Shown: positions 9,115-20,140, numbered from the stretch's first letter. The stretch: 64,000 bases of DNA from Heliocidaris erythrogramma (GCA_025617745.1 CM046853.1:37394625-37458624); one strand, 5' to 3'. Notes: generated from the sequence alone by a model not told the origin. Program-made: numbers and translations.

Positions 9115-9640
9115 TGCCCCCTAAAACAGAAGATGAAAGGATGAAGAAATGAAGAAATACCCGGGGTAGGGTAGAACAAAAGATGAAAGAGATGAAAGAA
9201 GGAAAAAATAAAGGAAAACATAAAGAGAAAAAGAAGACAAAATGATCCAAGAAAGATCAAAATACAGAAAGAGAAGAACAAAGAAAGATTTTTAAAAAGG
9301 ACATGAGAGAGGACAACAAGAGAAGATGAAGAAAGATCAAAACAAAGAATAACATAAGAAAGGACAGGAAGAGAAGATGAAAGAAAGCCCAAAACAAAGA
9401 ATAACATAAGCAAAGAAGGAAAGAAAAGAGAAAGAAGAAAATAAAGAGAGACGAAGGGAAGGATAGAAGTAAATATGAAGGGGAAAAATCCGGGAAAAAT
9501 AAAGGAATGATAAAGATAAAATAATACTAAAACAAAGAATAACATAAGAAAAGTTAGGGAAAACAAATGCAGAGAGATAAAACAATATTAAGTTTAGGAC
9601 AGAAGAAAAGATAAAAAGATGAAAATATGAACGAACATAA
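9115..9640 (+). repeat. purine-rich low-complexity tract with imperfect tandem units
   Basis: GA-rich sequence with repeated blocks such as AACAAAGAATAACATAAG (near 9340, 9393, 9530) and GAAGATGAAAGAAAG. The hydrophobic Phe/Leu/Ser frames on the minus strand are a by-product of this composition. Confidence 0.8.
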
Positions 9641-9654
9641 TATATAAGGAAGAG

Positions 9655-9722
9655 ATGTCCTGGGGGTAGTTGACCTAAGGGGGTAGTTGTTTGGGGGTAG
9701 TTGTCCGGGGGTAGTTGTCCAA
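9655..9722 (+). repeat. GGGGGTAGTTGTCC motif cluster, left flank
   Basis: Four tandem copies of GGGGGTAGTTGTCC-like motifs. The reverse complement (GGACAACTACCCCC) occurs at 12654-12710, so the two clusters bracket the LINE remnant as inverted repeats. Confidence 0.7.
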
Positions 9723-9731
9723 TACCGTTCT

Positions 9732-12035
9732 AGACAACAAAAGCCTTGGTTTGATGCTGAACTTTAAAAAATGTGCAAAAAGAAAAATATTCTGTTTCGG
9801 AAATATATCAAAAATCCATCTTCTTATCGGAAAAACGTATACTCATGTTATAGAAACGTAGTCAACAGTGAGATACAGAAACATAAACGAGAATATTATT
9901 TTTCTAGATTTAAACGTGTCAAAAGTAATATTAAGGCAACTTGGAAAACCATAAATGATATTTCAATGAAAGTTCAGGAAAAAATGCAATGTGATTTTAT
10001 TGAACGAAATGGTGAACAGATACATGATAAACAGGCTATTGTCCAAGCATTTAATTACTTTTTAGCACTATTGGTAGGGACACTGTAAATAGTGTACCTG
10101 ATGCCTCTGTTGATTTCTTGCATTTTTTACCTAAAAGGGACTTCTCTACGTCTATATTTATGAAACCAGTTGAAATTTCTGAAATATTTGAAATTGTTAA
10201 AAAACTTGAATCATGTAAAACCCCAGGATATGATGATGTTAATATTGCTGTTCTCAAGAAATCTATTGCTACATTTCTTTTATCGCTGTGCAATTTATTC
10301 AATATGTCCTTACAAGTTGGTGTCTTGCCTACTGCTCTCAAGAAGGCTAATATTCCTGTGTACAAAAAAGGAGATAAACACATTTTAAGTAATTATAGAC
10401 CAATATCCACTTTATCTGATTTTTCAAAAATCTTCGAAAAACTAGTTTATAGTCGTCTATTTTCCTTCTTGTGTAAAAGAGATATATTATACCATAAACA
10501 GTATGGGTTTAGACAAAACTACAGTACATATATGGCTCTTTTGGATTTTACAAATATTATTGCTAAATCATTTGAAGAGAAAAAAGTTGTTATTGGTATA
10601 TTTTTAGATCTTACCAAGGCATTCGATTGTATAAGTCATCATATACTATTACAAAAATTACAGCTAATTTATGGTATTCAGTATTTAAGTGGTTTTCCAG
10701 TTATTTAAACAATAGGGTGCAATATGTATGTGTAAATAATGTATCTTCTGAAATCACACATAACCCATTTGGTGTCCCTCAGGGATCAGTATTGGGTCCC
10801 TTATTGTTTTTGTTGTTTATTAATGATATTCAATTTGTAAGTGATATTTTACAATCGATAATTTTTGCAGACGATACAAGTTTATTTCTGTCTGGTAAAA
10901 ATATTGATACATTGTGTTTTACTATTAATACGGAACTTTAAAAAAAAGATACATGGTTTAAAGCAAATGAATTAAAATTGAATGCACAAAAAAATTGGTG
11001 CATGTTATTTCAGCCAAAAAACAAAAATATTAATACCTCCTGTATAATAAGTATCAACGAACAAAATATATCGATTGTAAATGCTACAATTTTTTTAGGA
11101 GTAAAAATTGACAACCAACTGACTTGGAAACAACATATAAATTATGTATCATGTCAAATATCTAAAGCTATTGGTTCAATAAACAGAATCAAGAAAATTG
11201 TACCTTTTAATATTCTTCTTAATCTGTATAATACCATGATCTTACCATATCTTAGTTACTGTAATATAGTATGGGGAGATTGTGCTAAAACTCATTTAAA
11301 TCGAATTTTAATTCTCCAGAAACGTGCAACGAATCATTTTCAACTTACACCCTTTCTCCCACACTGCTCCTGTATTTAAAAAACATAACGTATTAACAAT
11401 TTATGATATACATAAGCAACAGATCGGTATCTTTATGTTTTCTTATTCTAATAATATACTTCCAAAGTTTCTAGACGATTGTTTTATATATAATTGAAAT
11501 GTGTCTAATTATGAAACTCGTCAATCTAATTTTTTCCACCTACCAATGTTAACTTTTGATTTCTCTAGAACAACAATTATTTATGCCGGGCCAAAATTAT
11601 GGAACAAATTGCCTCAAGAAATTCAAATATACCCAACACTGTCAATGTTCAAAAGAAAGCTTAAGAAATATCTTGTCAATGATTATGTTTAACTAGGTTT
11701 AATTTTACATAAATGCCCTTTCTGTGTTTGTTTTTTGAAATGGATTTGTCTGGTTTAATTCTATATGTTGATGTTTTGTGTCATTGTAATCTTGTATTTC
11801 TATCTTATTTTTAGTATATTTAAGAAACATTTTATGTAAATTTAATTATCTTTGGGAATAACCTTGATAGGCCAATGACCTTTGTTTTTTCCCCCACATT
11901 ATGATTTCAATTGAAGATGTTTCATTTTAATGTTTTATTATTGTATATATGCATAAATTGTACTTGTGTTTTTTAATCAGATGTGGAAATAAACTTGAAC
12001 TTCAACTTGAACTTGAACTTGATACGATAATCATG
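9732..12035 (+). mobile_element. non-LTR retrotransposon (LINE), 5'-truncated and frameshifted
   Basis: Homology starts at the endonuclease-RT linker (PWFDAEL then a stop) and runs across several frames. RT motifs can be followed in order: NYRPISTLSDFSKIFEKLV, then FLDLTKAFDCISHH (first catalytic Asp), GVPQGSVLGPLLF, FADDTSLF, and LGVKIDNQLTWKQHI. The C-terminus (GPKLWNKLPQEI ... SMFKRKLKKYL) ends at 11692 and is typical of the CR1/Jockey group, perhaps Daphne- or Crack-like. Frame breaks occur near 9757, 10070, 10690, 10940, 11380 and 11497. The 3' UTR ends in AATAAACTTGAACTTC and an ACTTGA repeat at about 11990-12030. It cannot make an active enzyme. Confidence 0.85.
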
Positions 12036-12653
12036 CTACCCTGCACTTTTTTTCAAGGGGGGAGTTCATAAACGACGGTTCTTGTAATAGAATTTGTATT
12101 TTAGATGCTATGGAAGCATGGGTATCAATATCCCTGGAGGGGAGAATGTGTGATATATTCCCCAAATAATTCATGAGGGGGGGGGGGATGACCTGTAGGA
12201 TTGGCCTGTATCATCATCCCCCGCAATAATTCACCTTCAATAAATGACATGATCATATAACATAATCTGGAGGAGGTGGAGGATGACCGTGAAGATTATT
12301 ATTCTTAAGATCACGATCGATCAACATGGTCATAAATTTTGTTAAGATTATGATTAGGAAGACCGAATTAAAGATTTCAAAGAAAGTAGCAAGTAGTAAT
12401 TACCATGAAACCACATGCGCTCAAATGCTCTGAAAGGTGATTTTAACTCAGGGAAATTTAAATGTCCCAAGGAGGGCATACTTCATTCCCACGTCCATGG
12501 CCATAAACAGGGGCACACTGTAAGAACGGTAGATGCCAATAAATTGTACGTTACTAAAATCACGTATTATGAAAATATTGCTATGAGGGCTTGATATCCC
12601 ACACCATAATAAAAACAAAAACAAATTTCTCGCGGCAATTTCTAAGCCCGTAT
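12036..12653. other. non-coding stretch after the LINE
   Basis: No gene is seen. A poly-G run lies at 12178-12188 and a GAGGAGGTGGAGGATGACC patch near 12270. The rest is ordinary AT-rich sequence. Confidence 0.5.
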
Positions 12654-12710
12654 CCGGACAACTACCCTCTATGCAACTAATCTCCAGGACAACTACCCCC
12701 TACGACAATC
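12654..12710 (-). repeat. GGGGGTAGTTGTCC motif cluster, right flank (inverted)
   Basis: Contains CCGGACAACTACCCTC and CAGGACAACTACCCCCTA, the reverse complement of the cluster at 9655-9722. Together they look like terminal or subterminal repeats of an older element into which the LINE inserted. Confidence 0.6.
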
Positions 12711-12989
12711 CCACCTGAGAATTGGAACTTGAGATAAAGGCTATGGATTAGGGTCTCCACAGGAGTTGAGAAACGGGAGGATCTGGATCCGTGTGTGTGT
12801 GGAGGGGAGGGGGTCCTCTCCTCCCACGTATAGATGTATGGATTAGACATCGTTTTTTAGTTATTAAGGCATTGGCAAAGCGCCTTTCAAAGTTTGGGGA
12901 GTATTGATAAATAAAGTTCATTTTAAAATAAAAATAGGGATATATTTGACAAAAGCCGGAAATGCATTTTAAGGCTTTCTTAAATACAG

Positions 12990-13480
12990 TTTTAGGGGGT
13001 GGTTGCAGAACGCGAGCGTGCAAAATTGGTGATGAGCACGCAAAGCGTGCTCTCCAGGGGCTGGGTGCAGGGAAGCTCTGACGTTTTATAGCAAATTTGA
13101 GAGAAAGATAACGGCTCGTAGCACCTTTTTTTAGGCGGAAAGTTAGTTCGACGCCCGGACTGCTTTTCAATTATTTGGACGCAATACTGCACTGTATATG
13201 TAACAGGGGAGGATGCGGGGAAAAGCTCTGACGTTTTATAGCAAATTTGAGAGAAAGATAACGGTTCGTAGCACCTTTTTTTAGGGGGGAAACTAGTTCG
13301 ACGCCAGGACTGCTTTTCAATTATGTTGACGCAATACTACACTGTATGTAACAGGGGTGGTTGTAGGGAGGGGGAGTTATTTCCCCCTTCCCGAGCGAAG
13401 CGCGGAAACTTTGACGTTTTAGCAAATTTTGTTTCTCTCACTTCCCCTACTTTTTCGCTCTCACCTTTTTTTAAGGGGCT
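12990..13480 (-). repeat. two-subunit tandem repeat family, locus 2 (inverted)
   Basis: Two and a half copies, in reverse orientation, of the family at 6505-7325: TTATAGCAAATTTGAGAG, AGGCGGAAAGTTAGTTCGAC and CTTTTCAATTATTTGGACGC each recur. The GAGCACGCAAAGCGTGCT hairpin is at about 13033. Confidence 0.75.
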
Positions 13481-14194
13481 GAATGGGGGAGGGGCGTGGC
13501 CCCCTTGTGCCCCTGGTTACGCCTATGCCTACTCTGGTTATACGAATCAAATATTATTACATACACCGATATTTTGTTATTTGAAATGTATATAAGTTGT
13601 TACTATCTTTTCACTCTCGTTTTATGTGGAAACAAAATATTGATGTACATGTCAATGATGTTTAATAAAGTCAATTCAATTCAATTCATAAACCTAAAAT
13701 GGAGTTCTTATGTGCCACACACACACTCACTTTCTTTAAATTTCCTCCTTCCTCTATCCTCCTTATCTTCATTCTCTTTTGTTTCCACACCGTCTTGCAC
13801 TTTCAGTTTACTTTCACACATACTTTTTCTTGTGGGTTGATGCAATTGTCCTTCAACCTCCACTCACTTATACATTCTCTATCAAAATTTCGCTTCTCGT
13901 AATGATGCTTTATGAAATTTTATTAAAATTACTGAACGACCCAATCGTGAATAAGTTATATAAGTTTCTGGACATGTAATATACATGCAAGATTTGCTTT
14001 TACAGTTGGACGTGTTTAAAAACACGTCCAGCTGTTTTCATCATAACATCACTTAGGTAAATGGGCCTATTTGTTCATCGTATACTTTAGTTATGTCAAT
14101 TAAGTACCCATATCTATGGAAAAACATCATTGTTATATTATTCTTGTCATTATATTTATTTTATGTTATGCACTACAGTATTATGTTATATTGA
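13481..14194. other. non-coding stretch with a retroposon-like tail
   Basis: TGCCCCTGGTTACGCC (13509) is a mobile-element end. TTTAATAAAG followed by TCAATTCAATTCAATTC at about 13660-13688 resembles the short-repeat 3' tail of a non-LTR element. No coding signal is seen in the rest. Confidence 0.5.
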
Positions 14195-14413
14195 TTAACC
14201 CTTTCAAGACCACTGACCATATTTTGTGCATACGCCATTGTTTCCTATAAAAATTGACAATTTTTCAACTTTTCAACAAAGTTTCTAATCATGTCTGCTG
14301 CTTTCAAAGAGATTACATTTTATAGAATCATGTATACGTTATAGCATAAAAAGAAAAATTTTATTGTTGTGATCAATTTAGCCCTTAAATAATTCCTGTT
14401 ATGAAATGGTTAA
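14195..14413. mobile_element. TTAA-flanked MITE (piggyBac-like ends), copy 1
   Basis: The element body 14199-14409 begins CCCTTTCAAG and ends GAAATGG, inverted with one mismatch, and is flanked on both sides by TTAA (14195-14198 and 14410-14413). TTAA target choice and a CCC-type terminus fit piggyBac-like non-autonomous elements. A longer relative lies at 58529-58946 and shares the interior (AATTTAGCCCTTAAATAATT). Confidence 0.75.
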
Positions 14414-14420
14414 ATCAATA

Positions 14421-14421
<1 letters not shown>

Positions 14422-14451
<30 letters not shown>

Positions 14452-14487
14452 AAGAAGAAGAAGAAGAAGAAGAAGAAGAAGAAGAAA

Positions 14488-14521
<34 letters not shown>

Positions 14522-14537
14522 AGAAGAAGATGAAGAA

Positions 14538-14569
<32 letters not shown>

Positions 14570-14578
14570 AGAAGAAGA
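14422..14578 (+). repeat. (AAG)n microsatellite
   Basis: About 50 AAG units with a few AAA, GGA and ATG variants. It starts nine bases after the right TTAA of the MITE. Confidence 0.95.
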
Positions 14579-15344
14579 TTGTTAATAGTGAATAAATCCA
14601 AATCTGAATTTGAATCTGAATCTGTCAAGTGCAGTAGGTTAACTTTCATTTTCCAGACAGCTTCTTCAATGCACTGATACGCACAACGATTGATATTTCT
14701 CTTTGGTATTAGTTTATTTCATATAGAGAACTTACCACCAGTTCATATCATTATTTCAGTGTATTTTGTTCAATACCATTCATACCGTTAATTTGAAAGC
14801 ATGATGCGTTTCATCATAAATAAAATTTGAAACCGTGACCACATCCTGCTACTGCGCTGCTCACTCAAGTTACATTTTATGATGAATGTATTTCTTTGGA
14901 AAAAGCTGCATAATTCATAATTTCACAAAAATAGATTTTTTTTGTCATTACTTTCGTTCCTATAATTGCTACATTTCATGTTTCACACACTTCATATGAC
15001 ATAATTTGTTGCCTATTTGGTTTCCATTCATTTCAATGATAATAAGTTTTTAAAAAATTCGCCATAAATGAATTATGTGTATTATTATGTCTAATACATT
15101 GAATATCTGAAAATAAGAAAATGTTATTCTTCGTTTTAAAGAATTTCTTCACAATAAAAATTGCAACTTGAGGGCATGTTATATAATAAATACAATGTAA
15201 TATCTGTATGCTGAAAAAGCTGCGTTATTGCATTCTTATATAAATATATCTTGGGTACTTTCTATCCAAAGAGTTATTACATTTTCCTGATTACGGCTGT
15301 CATGGTTGTATTATAGTTCAGTGTCAGAGGAAGAAGCATTTTGT
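14579..15344. other. creatine kinase 3' side: probable 3' UTR and downstream sequence
   Basis: Lies just downstream of the creatine kinase stop on the minus strand. On that strand an AATAAA appears at about 14718-14713, and another overlaps the stop codon region itself (15349-15344), so the UTR length cannot be fixed. 14585-14622 (AATCTGAATTTGAATCTGAA) is a short tandem tail. Nothing else is recognisable. Confidence 0.4.
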
Positions 15345-15446
15345 TTATTTGGGCATCAGATGTTCGATAGATCGGTTTTTCTCCAAGTGTTTTTCCATCT
15401 TGATGAGAAGATCTACACCGTCGATGACACGCTGGACAAGTTCAAC
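15345..15446 (-). CDS. CKMT: creatine kinase coding exon 7 (residues 393-425 and stop)
   Basis: [20 protein letters not shown] through IEHLMPK and TAA at 15347-15345. The acceptor is TTTCTCTGCAG. The tail lacks the longer basic end of vertebrate mitochondrial creatine kinases, which binds cardiolipin; only scattered Lys/Arg remain. Confidence 0.95.
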   Translation of the reverse strand, partial: VELVQRVIDGVDLLIKMEKHLEKNRSIEHLMPK

Positions 15447-18400
15447 CTGCAGAGAAATATAGAAGAGAATATTAGTTGTCCTTTTATTTCTTTATAAAAG
15501 AATTACAAAATGATCTTTTAAAAAGATAGAAACGAATTGATGTACAACTACTCTATTCACTAAACCATCACGTCTCCGGAGAAAAAATGATGGGAAAGAC
15601 GATTGAAATAAAATTGTTCTATCAGTAATAGAGCAGCATTATTCATTATTCGAGGCCTACCTCTGATTGTCCAAGCCGGTCATTATTTGAGATGTCAAAG
15701 GTATCACCGACCGTTGCTGTGTCAACACCTCCAGTACCGCGCTTCTGAAGACGGAGCTTATTTAGGATTTCATCCAGTCGTTTATCCTAAATAGTTGTAG
15801 AGTAAGGGAAATTGAAGTGAGTGGGTTTGAGCAACGTGATGTTTTCAAATAACGCAAAGAATTCATTTTGCACTGTATTATTACAACCTGAATCACAATT
15901 ATTGTCAACGGCAGATAATGTCCCATTTCGTAATAAATCAAATAAAATTGTTATCTTGCCGGATCATCAAGCTGAAGCTAAACATACTAACGCGTGGACA
16001 TGCCAAAACTCAATAGAATTCTAATTCCGATTTATATTTTTTGTTCAGTGTCCCCAACGCCGTTAACACAAAATATTAAGAAAATTTGGGTCTTACCCCA
16101 AACGGTAGCTAATCTCTAAAAGTCATATAAGGTACTTAAAGGCAGGGTTGATTATGTCGCATTTCCTTTAGTTTTGCTCTTACTGAGAGACCATGACCAA
16201 GAATAATGGACAATCTTAACAGTCAGAATTGTGGGTGGTGTGTGTGTGTGTGTGTGGGGGGGGGGGGGGGGTTATAAAATATAAAAAAAGAGGAGTGCAT
16301 TTTTGGGAGAGGATCGTATAACAGTGTATCGTACCTTTGAAAGATTGGGGATCTTGAGATGCACTCCAGCTCGCAGTCCTGTGCCAAGGTTGGACGGGCA
16401 GGTCAGGATGTAACCGAGATGCTCATTCCACATGAACTCCCATCCCTTAGCTTTGATCAACTCCTCAACCTGTTACGGGATAATAAGAATAATTATTTTG
16501 TTAAATTGTGCACATCTTTCACGTCTTTTAATATTAAATAATAATTAAATATCAAAATAAACTGTCGTATCATAAAAATTCGTTGTCAGTTTGAATTGAA
16601 TAAAAATCAGAGGTTCTTTTCTGATACCGTACTGGTAAATTTTGCAAAATAGAGGGGCTATGACTTAATAGAACAGTGTGATGAAGACTTGTAATGAATG
16701 CATGGTGAAAGACGAACATAAAATTATTACGTATAATAAACGTCATTAGGTGAAAATAATGAACTATCATCGGGATAGTCGTGAGGTGGGGCTGGGGTAA
16801 TTCATCGGACACATAAAAACAAATTTTCTTTGACAAGAATTATTGGCTGTCTTCAACTATTACATGAAAGCTCTTTATCATAATTCGTTTAATTTTAACC
16901 TCGTCGCAATGACCAGCGACAGCCATTTGGTTCTCAGTGGTCGTAGAAAGGTTATTGGCTGTCTTCTCTAAAGGGTGTCGTTGGTCGCTGACTGGTTTCC
17001 CGAGGTTTTTGGTCGGGTGAAGGTTTTCGATGTTGCATCGAAAACATTTTGCCGACCAAACTGTTCGGAAGCAGGTGTTTCTAAACTTGAATCGATCTTT
17101 TAAAGGTAGGCGATTGGTTGAAGACTTGCCTCCAGTGGTTGCTGGCGGTAGCCGGGCATTTCTTTTGGCCAGTGACCTTCAGCAGCCAATCGGCAACCTG
17201 TTGGCAGTCTATTGCTTACCGATGTGTTTTTCCATTTTTTAAGTTCAACATAGTGCCATGTGCAAAAACATTAACCATGCAGTCATCAATGATAGGATGC
17301 ATGGGCGGCGATCCCTGGGGGACGGGTTATTTTTTTCAATTTTGTACAGCAACTAATGGTAAAGGCTAATTCCCCCCCCCCCCCCCCCTCGGCCTTGACA
17401 ACAAAATAATAATGTGATGCATACTTTTAGGTAAAAAAAGGGCCAACAATCCGTTAACCAACTTTCCCACGAGTTGCCACCAGTCTTCCATTTTGGGGAT
17501 AAACTGAAAACTGGTCCGCAACCGATCGGTGTCCTTTCCATAACCGATCGGCGACCAGTCGCCGGGTATTTCAATTACATTTTTTCTCGAATTTCGGGGT
17601 TTTGGTCTGCATTGGTTTGATATTGGTTGCAGTTTTTTTCTGTTGTCGCTGGTCGGCGACCGATTGCTACAGTATTGTGACTTAAGCCTTATGGGGAAAT
17701 TTGGCTTTCATTACTGGTCAAACAGTGAGAATATCATTCATTACCTGGTTGAGACCAGAGCAGAATCTGTCAAAGACTCGTTTCATGTTCCCGCCCTTTT
17801 CCATGGAGATAACTCTCGTATGGTCTTCCTCGTTGATCCATACCAGGAAGTTCTTGTCGTTATTGTGCCTATCAAGAAAACGTTCAATACTATTTTATTG
17901 AACTTATGTCATCCTGTCTTAACATAATAATCATTATCTGTATACTGATAGTTTAAACTTTAGACGTAATGAATATATCCAAGATAAAGAAGGGCACAAG
18001 TTCGAAAATCTCTGACATGCTTTCATAAATTCATGGTTATCATACTGTATTTCCAGCGCCCTCTTGTATAAAAAGTTGCGATTAAACGCAACTCAAAAAG
18101 TTAACGCAAGTCCAAAATAGGCGATCCTGATTGGTTGAAAATCAAGTTGCGTTTAATTTTTTTGAGTTGCGTTTAATCGCAGCTTTTTATGTAAGAGGAC
18201 CCAGGTGCCTTAAAATAATTATCAGTAACAATGGTAACACTGGGTGTTCAGGGGCAACTTTGAACTCTACTAATTAGTATACATGTACTTCAGATTTCTG
18301 GAAAATGACTTCGGTGTTTTAAGGCTTTATTGGGGAGCACATGCTGCGAAAGACAAAACTGCCGAATCCCTGTTGATTTTCAACTGTGTAAACTCCCATA

Positions 18401-20140
18401 CACTGGACCGGCCCATTTTATCCTAGGAAAAAGGGGGAAGCAAAAACGTAATATTCCGCAGACAATCACAAAAGGAAAGAAGAAAAAAAAAAGAAAAGAG
18501 TCAACCAACCAGATTCCACGGGCATCGGGCCAATCTCTAGCCATGCCTGCACAAGTAAGAAGTGGAGATACAGGTTTGTCGAAGAGAAAATGGTCATCGA
18601 TCAGCTTCTGTTGATCCGCCTCCGACATGGTAACCAAGGAGTAGTACTTCCCAGACAACTCTCCTTTGAGACCAGCCAGAGCGTCGGTCACGACCTGATG
18701 GAGAATACAGTTGCAGAAGTTTGGATAACAGTAAGTTGAGGTCAATCATGAACTTAGTTCGGATGATGTTTAATGTAGTCTAATCACAATGATAATGTTT
18801 TCTCTATCATTTTGCTACCTGGGAAGTCAGTCCTATTCGAGGGTCTCTGAGAACATTGCATTGGATTCAAACACGGGATATACGTATACTTTTACAGCAA
18901 TTACTATACTCCAAGCTTTCATGAACCTCAAAACCTTAATATTGATTCTTGCTTCCCGAGTTTTCTTGGGGATGTTCTCATTTTGCAGTGCCCCAAGTTC
19001 CCACCTCCCACCTCTGATGTCAGGAAATGGCTATGGCACCCCAGCATGATCGTACTGTTTTATAGGGGGGGGGGGGGGGGGGGGGGTCAATAAACGAACC
19101 TGTTCAACCATACGTCTCTCGGCCCTGTTGCAGGCTGGTGGAAGGCTGAGTCCTCGAATGCTTCGACCTGTCCTCACTCTTGAAGAAAGGACATACTGGG
19201 AGTCCAGCACCCCGCCACGAACCTTGGAGGAATCCAGATCAGTGGGATGCTTATCGTCCGGACCGTAGCCGTTGTGTCGTTCGTCAATGACAGGGTCCAT
19301 CAGTTCTTTGAAGACCTTTCAAAATGATAATAAAGATATGGATAAAGTCACGGTGTGACGTTGAAATCAGGCTCCCGACCGATTTGACATCCAATCAATC
19401 GCAAAGTTCGCCTTTTTATAATCTTATGTGAAGAGTTGCCACTGATATCAAACCCAAAGTTGAGTTGCGAATGATTATAATATGAAGAATGCAATTTTAC
19501 GTCCATGAATTGGATAAGTTGAGAACATTATGAATCGGCATAGCTTTGGAGGAAAGCTGTTACGAGAAATAAAGAAGCAGAAAAAAGTAGAAGAAGATAC
19601 AGAAAGAGTAGAAGGGGAGAGAAGAAAAAGGAGAAGAAGAAAAAAGAAGAAGAAGAAGAAGAAGAAGAAGAAGAAGAAGAAGAAGAAGGAGAAGAAGAAG
19701 AATTAAGACGACGACGAAGAAAAAGATGGCTAAGAGATTGTCAAGCATACCTCATATGACTCCTCATCCCCGGCCACCATACCGACTGTCTTGATGAAAG
19801 GATGTCCAGGGTTATCCACACCTGTCTGGATGCATTCATCCAGAGTATAGCCGTTGGGTGTGGACAGATTGTTAAGACGGCTGTAGATGCCTGGAGTCAA
19901 GTGGGAAGCCATCACGTTATTGTGCTTTGAGAGGTCTGGGAAGTTAGCCGAGGGTGGGAAGTTGGACCTCTGGCCATAGACTGGGGTGTAGGTACCATCT
20001 TCGCACATGCAGGTGGCAGCCGCTTGGGTCTCCCGTTGGGGTGACGAGAAGTACGTCATCCCGATTCCTACTCCTGTAGCTGCTGCCGCCATGACAGCCA
20101 GGCCACGGGGTCCAAGTTTCTGCCACACTGCGGATGCCAT
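15345..20140 (-). CDS. CKMT: mitochondrial creatine kinase, seven coding exons
   Basis: Transfers phosphate between ATP and creatine; mitochondrial forms act in the intermembrane space, supplying phosphocreatine. Coding exons in order: 20140-19751, 19315-19100, 18694-18510, 17868-17745, 16469-16335, 15786-15661, 15446-15345. All have GT/AG junctions and join in phase to 425 residues (human forms are about 417). Residues 1-40 are Ala/Arg-rich with a hydrophobic stretch, a typical transit peptide. The ATP-guanido N-terminal domain follows ([18 protein letters not shown]), with the short creatine-kinase-type specificity loop. The catalytic domain has [52 protein letters not shown] (active-site Cys329) and [17 protein letters not shown]. 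The C-terminus ([10 protein letters not shown]) is shorter than in vertebrate enzymes. No breaks are seen; this is very likely an active gene. Confidence 0.96.
15661..15786 (-). CDS. CKMT: creatine kinase coding exon 6 (residues 351-392)
   Basis: [20 protein letters not shown] through NNDRLGQSE, phase 0. It holds the flexible loop (RGTGGVDTA) that closes over the substrates in this family. The acceptor is CTATTTAG and the donor GAG|GTAGGC. Confidence 0.95.
15787..16334 (-). other. creatine kinase intron 5
   Basis: Non-coding. It contains a (GT)n run followed by poly-G at about 16236-16271, with no other recognisable feature. Confidence 0.7.
16335..16469 (-). CDS. CKMT: creatine kinase coding exon 5 (residues 306-350, active-site Cys)
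   Basis: [20 protein letters not shown] through LKIPNLSK, phase 0. It holds the phosphagen-kinase signature CPSNLGT with Cys329. The acceptor is CGTAACAG and the donor AAG|GTACGA. Confidence 0.95.
16470..17744 (-). other. creatine kinase intron 4 with a repeat insertion
   Basis: Roughly 16905-17670 differs from its surroundings: it is rich in GGTCGGCGACC and CCGATCGG words and has imperfect inverted ends (GCAATGACCAGCGACA at 16909 against TGTCGCTGGTCGGCGACC at 17643). A poly-C run lies at 17371-17388. It looks like a non-autonomous DNA element; the short frames inside show no protein family. Confidence 0.5.
17745..17868 (-). CDS. CKMT: creatine kinase coding exon 4 (residues 264-305)
   Basis: Completes the Trp codon, then [19 protein letters not shown] through CSGLNQ, ending in phase 0. 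The acceptor is TTGATAG and the donor CAG|GTAATG. It carries the invariant NEEDHTR and SMEKGGN motifs. Confidence 0.95.
17869..18509 (-). other. creatine kinase intron 3
   Basis: Non-coding apart from the MITE annotated at 18059-18201. The sequence near 18470-18500 is A/G-rich low complexity. Confidence 0.7.
18059..18201. mobile_element. MITE with about 45-bp inverted arms in a creatine kinase intron
   Basis: The left arm CCTCTTGTATAAAAAGTTGC and then GATTAAACGCAACTCAAAAA pairs with the right arm ending CGCAGCTTTTTATGTAAGAGG. The loop contains GATCCTGATTGGTTGAAAAT. A half copy of the same family lies at 28979-29060. Confidence 0.8.
18510..18694 (-). CDS. CKMT: creatine kinase coding exon 3 (residues 203 to first two bases of W264)
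   Basis: [18 protein letters not shown] through [10 protein letters not shown], ending in phase 2 inside the Trp codon. The acceptor is CATCAG and the donor TG|GTTGGT. It carries the [20 protein letters not shown] segment. Confidence 0.95.
18695..19099 (-). other. creatine kinase intron 2
   Basis: Non-coding. A poly-G run lies at 19064-19086, beside the exon 2 donor. No other feature is seen. Confidence 0.7.
19100..19315 (-). CDS. CKMT: creatine kinase coding exon 2 (residues 131-202)
   Basis: [18 protein letters not shown] through RAERRMVEQ, phase 0 at both ends. It carries the nucleotide-contacting [12 protein letters not shown] motif. The acceptor TTGAAAG precedes GTCTTC; the donor is CAG|GTTCGT. 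Confidence 0.95.
19316..19750 (-). other. creatine kinase intron 1 with (GAA)n microsatellite
   Basis: Non-coding. An A/G-rich tract from about 19560 includes an uninterrupted GAA run at about 19642-19687. Confidence 0.8.
19751..20140 (-). CDS. CKMT: creatine kinase coding exon 1 (residues 1-130)
   Basis: Starts at ATG 20140-20138 ([20 protein letters not shown]), chosen because the frame upstream offers only a GTG. It encodes the transit peptide, an unusual [17 protein letters not shown] segment before the conserved [10 protein letters not shown], and the N-terminal domain through AGDEESYE. The donor is GAG|GTATGC at 19750. Confidence 0.95.

Noticed and set aside
9090..9585. Hydrophobic membrane-protein-like frames on the minus strand
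   Set aside because: They come from a purine-rich tandem tract; Phe/Leu/Ser composition with no family motif.
14401..14595. Lysine-rich protein frame
   Set aside because: It is the translation of an AAG microsatellite.
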